Below the pieces are notes generated by a model that searched no databases, was not told where the DNA came from, and was given only the letters and a program-made list of their open reading frames with translations. From Buchnera aphidicola (Meitanaphis flavogallis) (lineage in GTDB: Bacteria > Pseudomonadota > Gammaproteobacteria > Enterobacterales > Enterobacteriaceae): a stretch of 64,000 nucleotides of DNA. Made by a program: the position numbers and the translations under genes. Positions 17,927 through 27,874 of this stretch are shown here, one piece after another; position 1 is the first letter of the stretch; each line of letters opens with the position of its first letter. The stretch is taken from contig CP140038.1 in NCBI GenBank assembly GCA_039830035.1, forward strand, positions 1 to 64,000, given 5' to 3'.

Positions 17927-18220
17927 ATGAAAATTCGTCCATTGCATGATCGTGTTATTGTTAAACGCCAAGAGACAGAATCTAAATCAGCAGGTGGAAT
18001 TGTACTCACAGGATCTGCTGCAGCAAAATCTACTCGAGGTGAAGTAATTGCTGTTGGTAACGGTCGTATTTTAGATAATGGTAATATAAAACCATTAGAT
18101 GTACAAATCGGTGATACAGTTATCTTTAATGAAGGTTATGGTGCAAAAATAGAAAAAATTGATAATGAAGAATTATTAATTTTAACTGAAAGTGACATAT
18201 TAGCAATTGTTGAAAATTAA
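17927..18220 (+). CDS. groES: Co-chaperonin GroES
   Basis: Heptameric lid of the GroEL folding chamber. The 97 residues equal E. coli. It starts MKIRPLHDRVIVKRQE and carries the mobile loop SKSAGGIVLTGSAA that contacts GroEL, followed by the GEVIAVGNGR motif. Codon use is less AT-extreme than in neighbouring genes, consistent with very high expression in Buchnera. It has a strong AAGGAG site and is cotranscribed with groEL 56 bases downstream. Confidence 0.98.
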   Translation: MKIRPLHDRVIVKRQETESKSAGGIVLTGSAAAKSTRGEVIAVGNGRILDNGNIKPLDVQIGDTVIFNEGYGAKIEKIDNEELLILTESDILAIVEN

Positions 18221-18276
18221 TTTTTTTAATGTTTGCTAAACAAAAAATTAAACTTTAAGTTTAAGGAAACAATTCA

Positions 18277-19923
18277 ATGGCTGCTAAAGACGTAAAGTTT
18301 GGAAACGAAGCGCGTGTAAAAATGCTTCGAGGTGTTAATGTATTAGCTGATGCAGTAAAAGTAACTTTAGGTCCGAAAGGTAGAAATGTTGTTTTAGATA
18401 AATCTTTTGGTGCACCTAGTATTACTAAAGATGGTGTATCTGTAGCTCGAGAAATAGAGTTAGAAGATAAATTTGAGAATATGGGTGCTCAAATGGTAAA
18501 AGAAGTAGCTTCTAAAGCTAATGATGCAGCTGGAGATGGTACTACTACAGCGACATTATTAGCGCAAGCAATCGTAAATGAAGGCTTGAAAGCTGTAGCT
18601 GCTGGTATGAATCCAATGGATTTAAAAAGAGGAATTGATAAAGCAGTAATTGCAGCAGTAGAAGAGTTGAAATGTCTATCTGTTCCATGTTCTGATTCTA
18701 AAGCTATTACTCAAGTCGGAACTATTTCTGCTAATGCTGACGAAAAAGTAGGTATGTTAATTGCTGATGCAATGGAAAAGGTTGGTAAAGATGGAGTAAT
18801 TACTGTCGAAGAAGGTACTGGATTACAGGATGAATTAGAAGTAGTAAAAGGTATGCAATTTGACAGAGGTTATTTATCTCCGTATTTTATTAATAAAGCA
18901 GAAACAGGAATTGTAGAGTTAGATAATCCTTATATTTTAATGGCAGATAAAAAAATTTCTAATGTTCGTGAATTACTCCCAATATTAGAAGCAGTAGCAA
19001 AATCTGGAAAACCGTTATTAATTATTTCTGAAGATTTAGAAGGTGAAGCATTAGCTACTTTAGTCGTTAACTCTATAAGAGGAATTGTAAAAGTAGCAGC
19101 AGTAAAAGCTCCTGGTTTTGGTGATCGTCGTAAAGCAATGTTACAAGATATTTCTATATTGACAGCTGGATCTGTGATATCTGAAGAATTGGCTATGGAA
19201 TTAGAAAAAGCTACTTTAGAAGATTTAGGACAAGCAAAACGTGTAGTAATAAGTAAAGATACTACTACAATCATAGGCGGAATAGGCGAAAAATTTAATA
19301 TTCAAAATAGAATTAGTCAAATTCGTCAACAAATTCAGGAAGCTACTTCTGATTATGATAAAGAAAAATTAAATGAACGTTTAGCAAAATTATCTGGTGG
19401 AGTAGCAGTATTAAAAGTAGGTGCTGCTACTGAAGTAGAAATGAAAGAGAAAAAGGCGCGTGTAGAAGATGCTTTACATGCTACTCGTGCTGCTGTAGAA
19501 GAAGGTGTAGTTCCAGGCGGTGGCGTAGCTTTAGTTAGAGTAGCTGCTAAAATTTCCAATCTTTTAGGTCAAAATGAAGATCAAAATGTAGGAATAAGAG
19601 TAGCTCTTCGTGCTATGGAAGCTCCATTACGTCAAATTGTATCTAATTCTGGTGAGGAACCTTCTGTTGTAACTAACAATGTTAAAGATGGAAAAGGTAA
19701 CTATGGATATAATGCTGCTACGGATGAATATGGAGATATGATACATTTTGGAATTTTAGATCCTACTAAAGTTACTCGTTCAGCATTACAATATGCTTCA
19801 TCTGTAGCTGGATTAATGATAACTACAGAATGCATGGTTACAGATTTACCAAAAGAAGATAAATCTGATTTAAGTAGTACTCCTTCTGCTCCTGGAATGG
19901 GTGGAATGGGTGGAATGATGTAG
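18277..19923 (+). CDS. groEL: Chaperonin GroEL (symbionin)
   Basis: ATP-dependent chaperonin, famously the most abundant protein of Buchnera. The 548 residues equal E. coli. Visible are LGPKGRNVVLDKSFG, the ATP-binding GDGTTTATVL-type motif (AGDGTTTATLLAQ near residues 85-97), the apical domain with VKAPGFGDRRKAML, PGGGVALVR, and a C-terminal GMGGMGGMM tail. Base composition stays richer in G than the surroundings. Antisense frames inside it are shadows. Confidence 0.99.
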   Translation: MAAKDVKFGNEARVKMLRGVNVLADAVKVTLGPKGRNVVLDKSFGAPSITKDGVSVAREIELEDKFENMGAQMVKEVASKANDAAGDGTTTATLLAQAIVNEGLKAVAAGMNPMDLKRGIDKAVIAAVEELKCLSVPCSDSKAITQVGTISANADEKVGMLIADAMEKVGKDGVITVEEGTGLQDELEVVKGMQFDRGYLSPYFINKAETGIVELDNPYILMADKKISNVRELLPILEAVAKSGKPLLIISEDLEGEALATLVVNSIRGIVKVAAVKAPGFGDRRKAMLQDISILTAGSVISEELAMELEKATLEDLGQAKRVVISKDTTTIIGGIGEKFNIQNRISQIRQQIQEATSDYDKEKLNERLAKLSGGVAVLKVGAATEVEMKEKKARVEDALHATRAAVEEGVVPGGGVALVRVAAKISNLLGQNEDQNVGIRVALRAMEAPLRQIVSNSGEEPSVVTNNVKDGKGNYGYNAATDEYGDMIHFGILDPTKVTRSALQYASSVAGLMITTECMVTDLPKEDKSDLSSTPSAPGMGGMGGMM

Positions 19924-20557
19924 TAGTTCTTTAAAAATTTTTAAAAGTATATTAAACTTTAATGTTTCTCTCCTTTATGCGTAATAATTTAGGAGAGAAA
20001 TGTTGTTTTTAGTTTTTTAATTGAATAATGGCTTCTTGGATATTATGTATTAAGTAATATTGAAATGTATATATATTTAACATTATATTATTTTTTCAAG
20101 TTAGTATGTATGTTTTAATAATCTTGAATGAAAACATAAATTTAATAAATTAGTGGTTAAATTTTATATTTTAAAAATTTTTTATAATGTTATTATATTA
20201 TATGAATATTTTATAATATTGCGTTGCAATCATTATATATCCATTTAATAATTTTTTAAAACAAATATATATTTATTAAGTATGTTTTTTCTTTCAATTT
20301 AAAATATTTTATTTTAGAAAATAAAATTTTACTAATTAATTTGCAATTATGAAAATATACAAATATTTTTATTTTTAATATAGTAGTTATGATTTTTATT
20401 AATTGTAAATATTAAAATTAATTTTATACATATTGATGTGTAATAAGCATATAAATGTAGTATTTTATTTTTTAGATAAGTTGTAAAAAATTAAAGATAT
20501 AATATATAATATAGTTAAAATTTTTTAATGTTATTTTTTGTGTCATAATTTTATTAT
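19924..20557. other. Gene-free spacer after groEL; flanking genes lost
   Basis: Apart from the groEL terminator this 634-base AT-rich stretch shows no gene, RNA or clear repeat. As I recall, other Buchnera carry efp next to groEL; there is no EF-P-like reading frame here, even broken. It lies between the groEL terminator and the 3' end of dnaC, so no promoter is expected. Confidence 0.6.
19965..20018 (+). terminator. Rho-independent terminator of groESL
   Basis: TTTCTCTCCT at 19965-19974 pairs perfectly with AGGAGAGAAA at 19991-20000, with possible G-T extensions outside. TGTTGTTTTTAGTTTTTT follows immediately. It begins 42 bases after the groEL stop and is the most canonical terminator in the window. 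Confidence 0.85.
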
Positions 20558-21304
20558 TTAAATGTCTTCGTGTTCATTCCCTTTTATACGTCTTCTGTAA
20601 CTTTCCCATTCGAAAGTTAACCATAGTCCATTTCCTAATCGCATTCGGTCAATAACGCGTTCACCTAAAAGTGATTTTAATCCTCTGTAGTCTAAGTTGG
20701 ATAGCATTCCTGTCGAACGTTTAGATGATGATCTTCTATTTACAATTTGATTAATAATTACTTTTTCGTATCTTGATTCTATTTGTACTCCTATTTCATC
20801 TATCATTAATAAATCTACATTGCTCAAATTATTTAATAAGACTTCTTCAGTTATATCACAATTACCATTAAAAGTTTCTTTCATATTTGACATTAAATCT
20901 GCAACTGTTATAATTAATACACTTTTTCCGCTTGAAATTAAATAGTTGCCTATTGCAGAAGCAAGATGATTTTTACCTGTTCCTGGTTTTCCAGAAAAAA
21001 TAAAACTTGCTATACTTTTATTAAATTCTTGAGCATATCTTTTGGCTGCTTTCACTACTTTTTTGTGACCTTCATGTTCTACGCGATAATTTTCAAAAGA
21101 GCAATTTATATATAATTCTCGAATCCCAGACTTTCCTAAAATACGTTGTATTTTTTTTTCTTTATTTTTTTTTAAAATAGCATCAGATGATAATCTTCCT
21201 TGTTCTTGATTCCATGATAAAAGATCTTCATCATTTTGAAATTTAGGTTTAATATGTTTAGGTATTAAACATTGAAGACGTTTTAAAAATTTTTTATTAT
21301 TCAT
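20558..21304 (-). CDS. dnaC: Replicative helicase loader DnaC
   Basis: AAA+ ATPase that loads DnaB helicase at the origin. The 248 residues match E. coli DnaC (245) closely: NCSFENYRVE, Walker A FSGKPGTGKNHLASAIGNYL near residues 102-120, LIITVADLMS, Walker B VDLLMIDEIGVQ, and RRSSSKRSTGMLSN with GERVIDRMRLGN at the end. Its initiator partner DnaA is absent from its usual locus in this window. No clear operon partner: rsmD lies 156 bases upstream on the same strand. Confidence 0.95.
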   Translation of the reverse strand: MNNKKFLKRLQCLIPKHIKPKFQNDEDLLSWNQEQGRLSSDAILKKNKEKKIQRILGKSGIRELYINCSFENYRVEHEGHKKVVKAAKRYAQEFNKSIASFIFSGKPGTGKNHLASAIGNYLISSGKSVLIITVADLMSNMKETFNGNCDITEEVLLNNLSNVDLLMIDEIGVQIESRYEKVIINQIVNRRSSSKRSTGMLSNLDYRGLKSLLGERVIDRMRLGNGLWLTFEWESYRRRIKGNEHEDI

Positions 21305-21460
21305 TTTTGTTTTGAAAGTATTTTTAATATTAAAAAGTATCAGATATGTCTTTAATATTATTAAAATTTGTTATTTTATTGATATAATATATTTTTTATT
21401 ATTGTAAATAAATTTATTATTTTGTATAAATTATTTTTAGTGAGTTTAATATTAAAAAAT

Positions 21461-22050
21461 TTATATATATTTTTGACATATATAAAGTTGATAACTAACT
21501 CTTAGTGTTTTTTTTTCTTTGTATAGTATCCAATTATGAGGTATGAATAAAGTTTCAGACGTTTTTTCTTTTTCTATATATATTAATGAATATTGTTTAG
21601 TGTATTTATATTTTTCCAATTGAATAATGGCATCTTGTAGTAATTGAGTTTTAAATGGAGGATCTAAAAATATAACATCATAAGGTTTTCTTTTTTTTTT
21701 AACCAATGAATTGCATTAGAATGTATAATTTCAATATTGGACTTATTTAATTTTATAAATACTTTTTTTAATTTTTGTGTTATATTTTTATGTTTTTCTA
21801 TAAAAGTTACAAATGAAGCATAACGAGAAATTGCTTCTATTCCTAATGCTCCACTTCCGGCAAAACAATCTAAACAATCAGCATTAATAATTCTTTTATT
21901 AATCCAATTAAATAGTGTTTCTCGCATGCGGTCAGTTGTAGGACGTATTTTATAGGATTTTTTTATTGAAATTTTACGTCCTCGAAATTCTCCACTGATA
22001 ATTCGAATATTATTTTTTTTAATTTTTGCATTTTGGTATTTTTTGTTCAT
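21461..22050 (-). pseudogene. rsmD: 16S rRNA m2G966 methyltransferase RsmD, frame broken at an A10 tract
   Basis: Methylates G966 of 16S rRNA. The full span would encode about 197 residues, the E. coli length (198). The first part (from 22050) runs from MNKKYQNAK through RIISGEFRGRKI, RPTTDRMRETLFNW and the SAM-binding DCFAGSGALGIEA. After HWLKK the frame stops, and the rest (KRKPYDVIFLDPPF, with the catalytic DPPF) is in another frame. The break lies at ten consecutive A on the coding strand (T10 at 21691-21700); one extra A restores the frame. All motifs on both sides are intact, so the gene may still yield protein through transcriptional slippage. It is divergent from ftsY as in E. coli. 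Confidence 0.85.
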
Positions 22051-22169
22051 TATATGTATAATTAATTGTGTAATAAAAGTAAGGTTTAAACATTACGTAT
22101 ATTAATATGTATTATTATATTATGCTGAGCGTAATCAATTTTATATATGAAATAGTAAGGAATAGTATA

Positions 22170-23348
22170 ATGTTAAAAAGTAATAAAAGTAAGCTTAAAA
22201 AATTTTTTTCTTGGTTAAATCCTAAAAAACAATCTAGTGAAAAAGAAAATAAAATCGATGCTATTGCTTCAAAAAATAAAGAAGTATTAAAAAAAAGTTT
22301 ATTGAATTGTAATACTTTACATAAAGATGAATGTATAATATCAAATCAAACGCAAAATAGTCTGATATATGATAAAAACATTAAAAATCATGATAAAAAA
22401 ATTATAATATCCCCTGCAAATTATGAAAAAAAGGGAATATTTTCAATATTAGTAAAGAAATTATCTAAAACTAAAAAAAATCTTGGGTTAAAAATTTATA
22501 ATTTATTTTCAAAAAAAGAAATAGATAATTCTATTTTTAATAATATCTCTGAACAACTTTTGATGTCTGATATTGGTTTAGAAACTACAAATATATTAGT
22601 GAATGCTTTAGAGAAAGAAGTATATTTCAAAAATATCAAAAATAGTGAAATTGTTTTATCTTTATTAAAGAAAAATATGATAGATATTTTAAAGAAAGTT
22701 GAAAAACCATTGGATATAATACCAAAAAAACCATTTTCAATATTAATAGTAGGTGTAAATGGTGTAGGTAAAACTTCTATTATTGGTAAACTGACTCATA
22801 TTTTTAAAAATGAAGGAAAATCAGTAATGTTAGCTGCAGGTGATACGTTTAGAGCTGCTGCTATTGATCAGTTAAAAATATTAGGAAAAAACAATTTAGT
22901 TCCGGTAATATCACAACAATCTGGAGCAGATCCTGCTGCAGTAATTTTTGATGCGTTTCAAGCTGCAAAATCTAAAAATGTTGATATTTTAATAGCTGAT
23001 ACTGCAGGTCGATTACACAATAAAATAAATTTAATGGAAGAACTAAAAAAAATTAAAAGAGTATTAAAAAAATTAGATTGTTCTGCTCCTGATGAAATCA
23101 TATTAGTATTAGATTCGTGTATAGGTCAAAATTCCATAAAACAAGCTAGTATTTTTAATGAAGAATTAGGCATAACTGGTTTAGTAATTACAAAACTAGA
23201 TGGTACATCCAAAGGTGGAGCAATATTTTCTATAGCTAATCAATTATCTATTCCTATTAGATACATTAGTTTTGGAGAAAAAATAGAAGATATACATTAT
23301 TTTAACAGTAAGATTTTTGTAAATGCTATTTTTTCTAATGATATTTAA
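22170..23348 (+). CDS. ftsY: Signal recognition particle receptor FtsY
   Basis: SRP receptor GTPase that delivers ribosomes to the translocon. From ATG 22170, preceded by AAGG 9 bases upstream, it has 392 residues; in-frame ATGs at 22107 and 22122 are possible but lack such a site. The NG domain is complete: GVNGVGKTSIIGKL, DTFRAAAIDQL, DTAGRLHNK, TKLDGTSKGG. The N-terminal region, strongly acidic in E. coli, is short and lysine/asparagine-rich here. The ftsE and ftsX genes that follow it in E. coli are missing and rpoH comes next. Confidence 0.95.
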   Translation: MLKSNKSKLKKFFSWLNPKKQSSEKENKIDAIASKNKEVLKKSLLNCNTLHKDECIISNQTQNSLIYDKNIKNHDKKIIISPANYEKKGIFSILVKKLSKTKKNLGLKIYNLFSKKEIDNSIFNNISEQLLMSDIGLETTNILVNALEKEVYFKNIKNSEIVLSLLKKNMIDILKKVEKPLDIIPKKPFSILIVGVNGVGKTSIIGKLTHIFKNEGKSVMLAAGDTFRAAAIDQLKILGKNNLVPVISQQSGADPAAVIFDAFQAAKSKNVDILIADTAGRLHNKINLMEELKKIKRVLKKLDCSAPDEIILVLDSCIGQNSIKQASIFNEELGITGLVITKLDGTSKGGAIFSIANQLSIPIRYISFGEKIEDIHYFNSKIFVNAIFSNDI

Positions 23349-23506
23349 ATTACTTTTTAATAATCAAAAAAAAGATATTGGTGTATTTTTTAAAAATGAT
23401 GTTTATAAGATATGCGTTTAATTTTTTAATTTTATTTGATTATATTAGTAATATTACAATAATATAGTATATAATGAGTCATATTTTTTTTTATTTTGGA
23501 TTACAA

Positions 23507-24364
23507 ATGACTAAGAACATGAAAATGTTAGCAACAATTTCATTAGGTAATTTAGAAGCATATATTAAAGCAGCTAATTCCTGGCCAATGTTATCTGAAA
23601 AAGAAGAGAAATCTCTTTCACGAAGATTGTATTATCAAAGTGATTTAGAAGCAGCAAAAATATTAATTTTGTCTCATTTGAGATTTGTAATTCATATTTC
23701 TAGAAATTATTCGGGATATGGATTGTTGCAATCAGATTTAATTCAAGAGGGAAATATTGGGTTAATGAAAGCTGTTCGTCGTTTTAATCCAGAGGTAGGT
23801 GTTCGATTAGTATCATTTGCTGTTCATTGGATTAAATCTGAAATTCACGAGTATGTATTGAAAAATTGGAGAATTGTAAAAGTAGCTACCACTAAATCAC
23901 AAAGAAAGTTGTTTTTTAATCTTCGTAAAATAAAAAGAAGGTTGGGATGGTTTAGTGACAGTGAGTTAGAATTAGTTGCTCGTGAATTAGGGGTAAAAAG
24001 TGAAGATGTAAGAGAAATGGAATCTCGTATGTCAGCACAAGATATAGCTTTGCATCCTATTGTAAATGAAAATTTAGGATGTGGGAAATTAGTGAATGTT
24101 ACACCTTACTTAAAAGATAATTTATCTAATTTTGCCCATAAAGTAGAGAAAAATAATTGGGAACAACATACTTCTAATAAGTTAAGCAACGCTTTATCAA
24201 GATTGGATGCAAGAAGTAGACATATTATTAATGCACGATGGTTAGATGATAATAATAAAGTCACTTTACAAACCATTGCGAATAGTTACGGAATATCTGC
24301 AGAAAGAGTGCGTCAATTAGAAAAAAATGCGATGAAAAAATTACGCATCGCTATAGAAACATGA
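23507..24364 (+). CDS. rpoH: RNA polymerase heat-shock sigma factor RpoH (sigma32)
   Basis: Directs transcription of heat-shock genes such as groESL in this window. From ATG 23507 it has 285 residues (E. coli 284) starting MTKNMKMLATISLGNLEAY; an ATG 33 bases upstream would add a hydrophobic stretch absent from the family. Region 2 (DLIQEGNIGLMKAVRRFNPEVGVRLVSFAVHWIK), the RpoH box (QRKLFFNLR) and region 4.2 (ISAERVRQLEKNAMKKLR) are all present. The central acidic stretch around residue 190 is more divergent. Confidence 0.97.
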   Translation: MTKNMKMLATISLGNLEAYIKAANSWPMLSEKEEKSLSRRLYYQSDLEAAKILILSHLRFVIHISRNYSGYGLLQSDLIQEGNIGLMKAVRRFNPEVGVRLVSFAVHWIKSEIHEYVLKNWRIVKVATTKSQRKLFFNLRKIKRRLGWFSDSELELVARELGVKSEDVREMESRMSAQDIALHPIVNENLGCGKLVNVTPYLKDNLSNFAHKVEKNNWEQHTSNKLSNALSRLDARSRHIINARWLDDNNKVTLQTIANSYGISAERVRQLEKNAMKKLRIAIET

Positions 24365-24383
24365 TGATACTTATGTATCATTA
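24362..24383 (+). terminator. rpoH terminator hairpin overlapping the stop codon
   Basis: TGATGATAC at 24362-24370 pairs with GTATCATTA at 24375-24383 (nine pairs, one G-U) around a 4-base loop. The left arm starts with the rpoH TGA stop. A T-rich stretch (ATATTTTTAAATTTTTT) follows a few bases later. It lies between convergent rpoH and glmS. Confidence 0.5.
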
Positions 24384-24438
24384 ATTGGATATTTTTAAAT
24401 TTTTTAAACATTATTTCTATTATATATTTTAGTTGATA

Positions 24439-26271
24439 TTATTCTACTGTTACTGATTTTGCTAAATTTCTAGGTTGGTCTATATTTCTATTTTTTATTA
24501 AAGCAGTATAATATGCTAAAAGTTGTAATGAAACTGAATAAACGATTGGAGAAATTAAGTTTTCTACATAAGGAAATCGTATAATATTACTGTTTCTATT
24601 GAATTGGGTATATTGATCTGACAGGATATAAATTAATCCTTTTCTAGAATAAATTTCTTCTACATTTAGTTTTATTTTTTCTAATAAATGATTGTTTGGA
24701 GCAATTACAATGATCGGAATTTTTGAATCTACTAAAGCTAAAGGTCCATGTTTTAATTCTCCAATTGGATATCCTTCTGCATGAATATATGAAATTTCTT
24801 TCATTTTTAATGCCCCTTCCATTGCAATAGGATATTGTTCTCCTTTTCCTAAAAATAACATGTTTTCTTTATTAAATATTTTTGTGGCTAAAGAATAAAT
24901 AATATTTTTACACTTTAAAATATCTTTAATTCTTTTGGGTAGAAAATTTAATATATTTACTATTTTCTTTTCTAATTTCAAGTTTTTATTTTTTAAATGA
25001 ATAAATTTTGCTACTAACATTAATAATACAGTTAATTGTGTTGTAAATGCTTTAGTAGATGCAACACCTACTTCTATTCCTGCATAAGTAAGTAAGGAAA
25101 AATCTGATTCATGTACTAACGATGAACTTTTTGAATTAGAAATTACTAATGATCCTAAATATTTAAATTTTTTTGAAATTCTTAAAGCAGTTAAATTATC
25201 AGCTGTTTCTCCAGATTGCGATAGTATTAGAAATAAACTATTTTTTCTAACAACAAATTTTCTATAGCAAAATTCTGAAGCAATTTCAACATCACATGAT
25301 ATCATGGCTAATGATTCAAACCAATATTTTGATACTAATCCAGCGTGATAAGATGTTCCACATGCTATAATTTGGATGTGTTCCGTTTTAAATAACAATT
25401 CATCAGCTTTTATATCTAATTCGGAAAAGTAAACTGTTTTATTTTTTTTTAATCGGTTTAAAAGAGTATTATATATTGAATTGGGTTGTTCATATATTTC
25501 TTTTTCTGTGTAATGTCGAAATAATCCTTTATTGATATCAACATTATCATTTTGAGAGTATATTTCTTTTCTTTTTTGAGATACTCCGTTTTTATTAATA
25601 ATAGTAATATCATCATGTGTTAATAGTGCGATGTCACCTTCATTTAAGTATATAAAACGTTTTGTAACGTCTAATAATGCTAGTTGATCAGAAGTAATAT
25701 AATTTTCTTTTTTTCCTATTCCTATTAATAATGGACTGCCTGATCTTACTGCTAGTAATATTTCAGGATTTTTAGTATCCATTATTACCATACTGTAATT
25801 TCCTTTTAGTTTTGTAGTGACGTTTTGAACAACTTTTAGAAGATTTTTTTCTTTTTCTTGATTTTGCATAAAATTAACTAGGTGAGCAATGACTTCTGTA
25901 TCAGTATCAGAAGAAAAATGATATCCATTTTTTTGTAAGTTTTGTTTAATGTCCTTATAATTTTCAATAAATCCGTTATGGACTATAGAAATATTATCAG
26001 ATATATGAGGATGCGCATTTTTTATTAATGCTTCTCCATGTGTAGCCCATCTGGTATGTGCCATACCTATATTTCCAGATAAATGGATTTTTTTAATTAT
26101 GTTAATTAAATTATGTACTTTTCCTTGAGCTCGGAAACGTAAAATTTTTTTTTGATTATTAATAATAGCTAATCCTGAAGAATCATATCCTCTATATTCT
26201 AATCGAACAATACCTTTTTTTAGTATTTGTATTACATTTTTTTGTGCAATGACAGCAATAATTCCACACAT
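24439..26271 (-). CDS. glmS: Glutamine-fructose-6-phosphate aminotransferase (isomerizing)
   Basis: Makes glucosamine-6-phosphate, the first step toward UDP-GlcNAc for peptidoglycan. The 610 residues match E. coli (609). The N-terminal glutaminase domain opens with the catalytic cysteine in MCGIIAVIAQ and has HTRWATHGEA and SDTDTEVIAHL. The two sugar-isomerase domains follow, with CGTSYHAG, LSQSGETADNL, ASTKAFTTQ and the C-terminal NLAKSVTVE. It is downstream of glmU on the same strand, 59 bases apart, as in the glmUS operon of E. coli. Confidence 0.98.
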   Translation of the reverse strand: MCGIIAVIAQKNVIQILKKGIVRLEYRGYDSSGLAIINNQKKILRFRAQGKVHNLINIIKKIHLSGNIGMAHTRWATHGEALIKNAHPHISDNISIVHNGFIENYKDIKQNLQKNGYHFSSDTDTEVIAHLVNFMQNQEKEKNLLKVVQNVTTKLKGNYSMVIMDTKNPEILLAVRSGSPLLIGIGKKENYITSDQLALLDVTKRFIYLNEGDIALLTHDDITIINKNGVSQKRKEIYSQNDNVDINKGLFRHYTEKEIYEQPNSIYNTLLNRLKKNKTVYFSELDIKADELLFKTEHIQIIACGTSYHAGLVSKYWFESLAMISCDVEIASEFCYRKFVVRKNSLFLILSQSGETADNLTALRISKKFKYLGSLVISNSKSSSLVHESDFSLLTYAGIEVGVASTKAFTTQLTVLLMLVAKFIHLKNKNLKLEKKIVNILNFLPKRIKDILKCKNIIYSLATKIFNKENMLFLGKGEQYPIAMEGALKMKEISYIHAEGYPIGELKHGPLALVDSKIPIIVIAPNNHLLEKIKLNVEEIYSRKGLIYILSDQYTQFNRNSNIIRFPYVENLISPIVYSVSLQLLAYYTALIKNRNIDQPRNLAKSVTVE

Positions 26272-26330
26272 GTTATGTCCTATAATGGAAAATTCATATT
26301 TTATTTATTTAAAAATAGTTTTTGTTTTTA

Positions 26331-27683
26331 TTAAAACTTTATTTTTTTTTGTATCTCTTCTTTTTTGTTATATACTAAACTAGGTTGTTTAACATCTTTT
26401 ATAACTGTAGTGCCAGCTGCAATAATGGTATTTTTTGTAATAGTAATAGGTGCAATTATTTGACAGTTGGATCCAATAAAAACATTGTTTCCTATAATAG
26501 TGTTTAATTTTTCTTTTCCATTATAATTACAAAAAATAGTTCCTGCTCCTATATTAACTTTTTTCCCAATTTTGGAGTTTCCTACATAGCTTAAGTGTTT
26601 TATTTTGGATTTGTAACCTATTTTTGATTCTTTAATTTCAACAAAATTTCCTATTTGAATTTTGTCATTAAGCACTGTTCCATTTTTCAAATGAGAAAAA
26701 GGACCAATAATACAATTGTTAGCAACGATTACTTCTTCAATTATTGTATATGCTTTAATGCAACAATGATTTCCAATAATACTATTTTTTATAATACAAC
26801 CTGGTCCAATTTTTACTGAATTACCTAATATAACATTTCCTTTTAAAATAACTCCATTATCAATTTCTAAGTTTTTTCCGTATTTCAATGTACCTCGAAT
26901 ATTAAAATTTGATGGATTGCAAATTGTAACACCAGACAATAATAAATTATTAATTTTTTTTTGTTGGTACCATTTTTCTGCTATTGATAGTTGGAGTTTA
27001 TTGTTTATGCCTATGATTTCATGTTTATTTTGAGGATTTATATTGTTTATAGTGCTTTTTTGTTGATATGCTAAGTAAATTATATCAGTTATGTAATATT
27101 CTTTTTTTGTATTTTTGTTATTTATTTGTTTTATCCAAATTTTTAAGTGGTTTCCAGTAGTAATAAAAATGCCAGAATTAATTTCACGAATTTTTAATTG
27201 TTTTTGAGTGGCATCTATGTGTTCTATTATTTTAATTATTTTTCCTTTTTTTCTAATAATTCTTCCATAATTTTCTGGATTTTTTAATTTAGCAGTTAAT
27301 AGACTAATAGATGATTTTTCTTTAGAACGTATTAATTTTATTATAGACTTTTTGGATATTAACGGCATATCTCCATATAAAATGAGATAGTTTTCATTAT
27401 CTTTTAATATATGCATCATCTGATATATAGCATTTCCAGTGCCTAATGTTTGTTTTTGTTTTATCCAGGTTAAGCAAGAATCAGTAATGATAGATTTAAA
27501 ACGTTTATATTGATGATTATATATTAAATAAATTTTTTTTGGAGTAATGGATTTTGCTAAGTCTATTACATGTTGTAAAATAGGTTTTTCTCCTAATTGA
27601 TGAAGTAATTTTGGATAGTCAGAATGCATTCTTGTTCCTTTTCCAGCAGCAAGAATAATTACAATTAAATTTTTATTTGACAT
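26331..27683 (-). CDS. glmU: Bifunctional N-acetylglucosamine-1-phosphate uridyltransferase / glucosamine-1-phosphate acetyltransferase
   Basis: Carries out the last two steps to UDP-GlcNAc. The 450 residues are close to E. coli (456). The N-terminal uridyltransferase domain has LAAGKGTRMHSDYPKLLHQLG, and the C-terminal part is a left-handed beta-helix of hexapeptide repeats from about residue 245 onward, including GAGTIFCNYNGKEK and FIGSNCQIIAPI. With glmS next to it, only glmM of this pathway is not in the window. In E. coli glmU follows atpC, so this pair has moved relative to atp. Confidence 0.97.
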   Translation of the reverse strand: MSNKNLIVIILAAGKGTRMHSDYPKLLHQLGEKPILQHVIDLAKSITPKKIYLIYNHQYKRFKSIITDSCLTWIKQKQTLGTGNAIYQMMHILKDNENYLILYGDMPLISKKSIIKLIRSKEKSSISLLTAKLKNPENYGRIIRKKGKIIKIIEHIDATQKQLKIREINSGIFITTGNHLKIWIKQINNKNTKKEYYITDIIYLAYQQKSTINNINPQNKHEIIGINNKLQLSIAEKWYQQKKINNLLLSGVTICNPSNFNIRGTLKYGKNLEIDNGVILKGNVILGNSVKIGPGCIIKNSIIGNHCCIKAYTIIEEVIVANNCIIGPFSHLKNGTVLNDKIQIGNFVEIKESKIGYKSKIKHLSYVGNSKIGKKVNIGAGTIFCNYNGKEKLNTIIGNNVFIGSNCQIIAPITITKNTIIAAGTTVIKDVKQPSLVYNKKEEIQKKIKF

Positions 27684-27835
27684 GTAAATTAATTCCTAAC
27701 ATTATTTTGTTTTTATATAAATTATTATGAGTTTTTTTATTAAATATATAATAGTAGTTTTTACATAAGTATCAAATATCTTTAATATTATTTTATATTG
27801 ATTTGTGTGTATAATTAGTTATTTTGATTATTAGG

Positions 27836-27852
27836 TACTAGTTATACTAGTA
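27836..27852. repeat. Short palindrome upstream of yigL
   Basis: TACTAGT at 27836-27842 and ACTAGTA at 27846-27852 form a 7-bp stem around a 3-base loop. It lies between divergent glmU and yigL, 22 bases before the yigL start. It may be an operator or a chance palindrome. Confidence 0.35.
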
Positions 27853-27874
27853 ATTAGTATACATTAAGGACACT

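Noticed and set aside
18930..19559. Two antisense open frames in groEL
   Set aside because: Expected by-products of groEL codon use; no start signals.
21321..21336. 16-base perfect palindrome made of A and T upstream of dnaC
   Set aside because: Two-letter palindromes of this kind are frequent at this base composition and there is no loop or T-run context.
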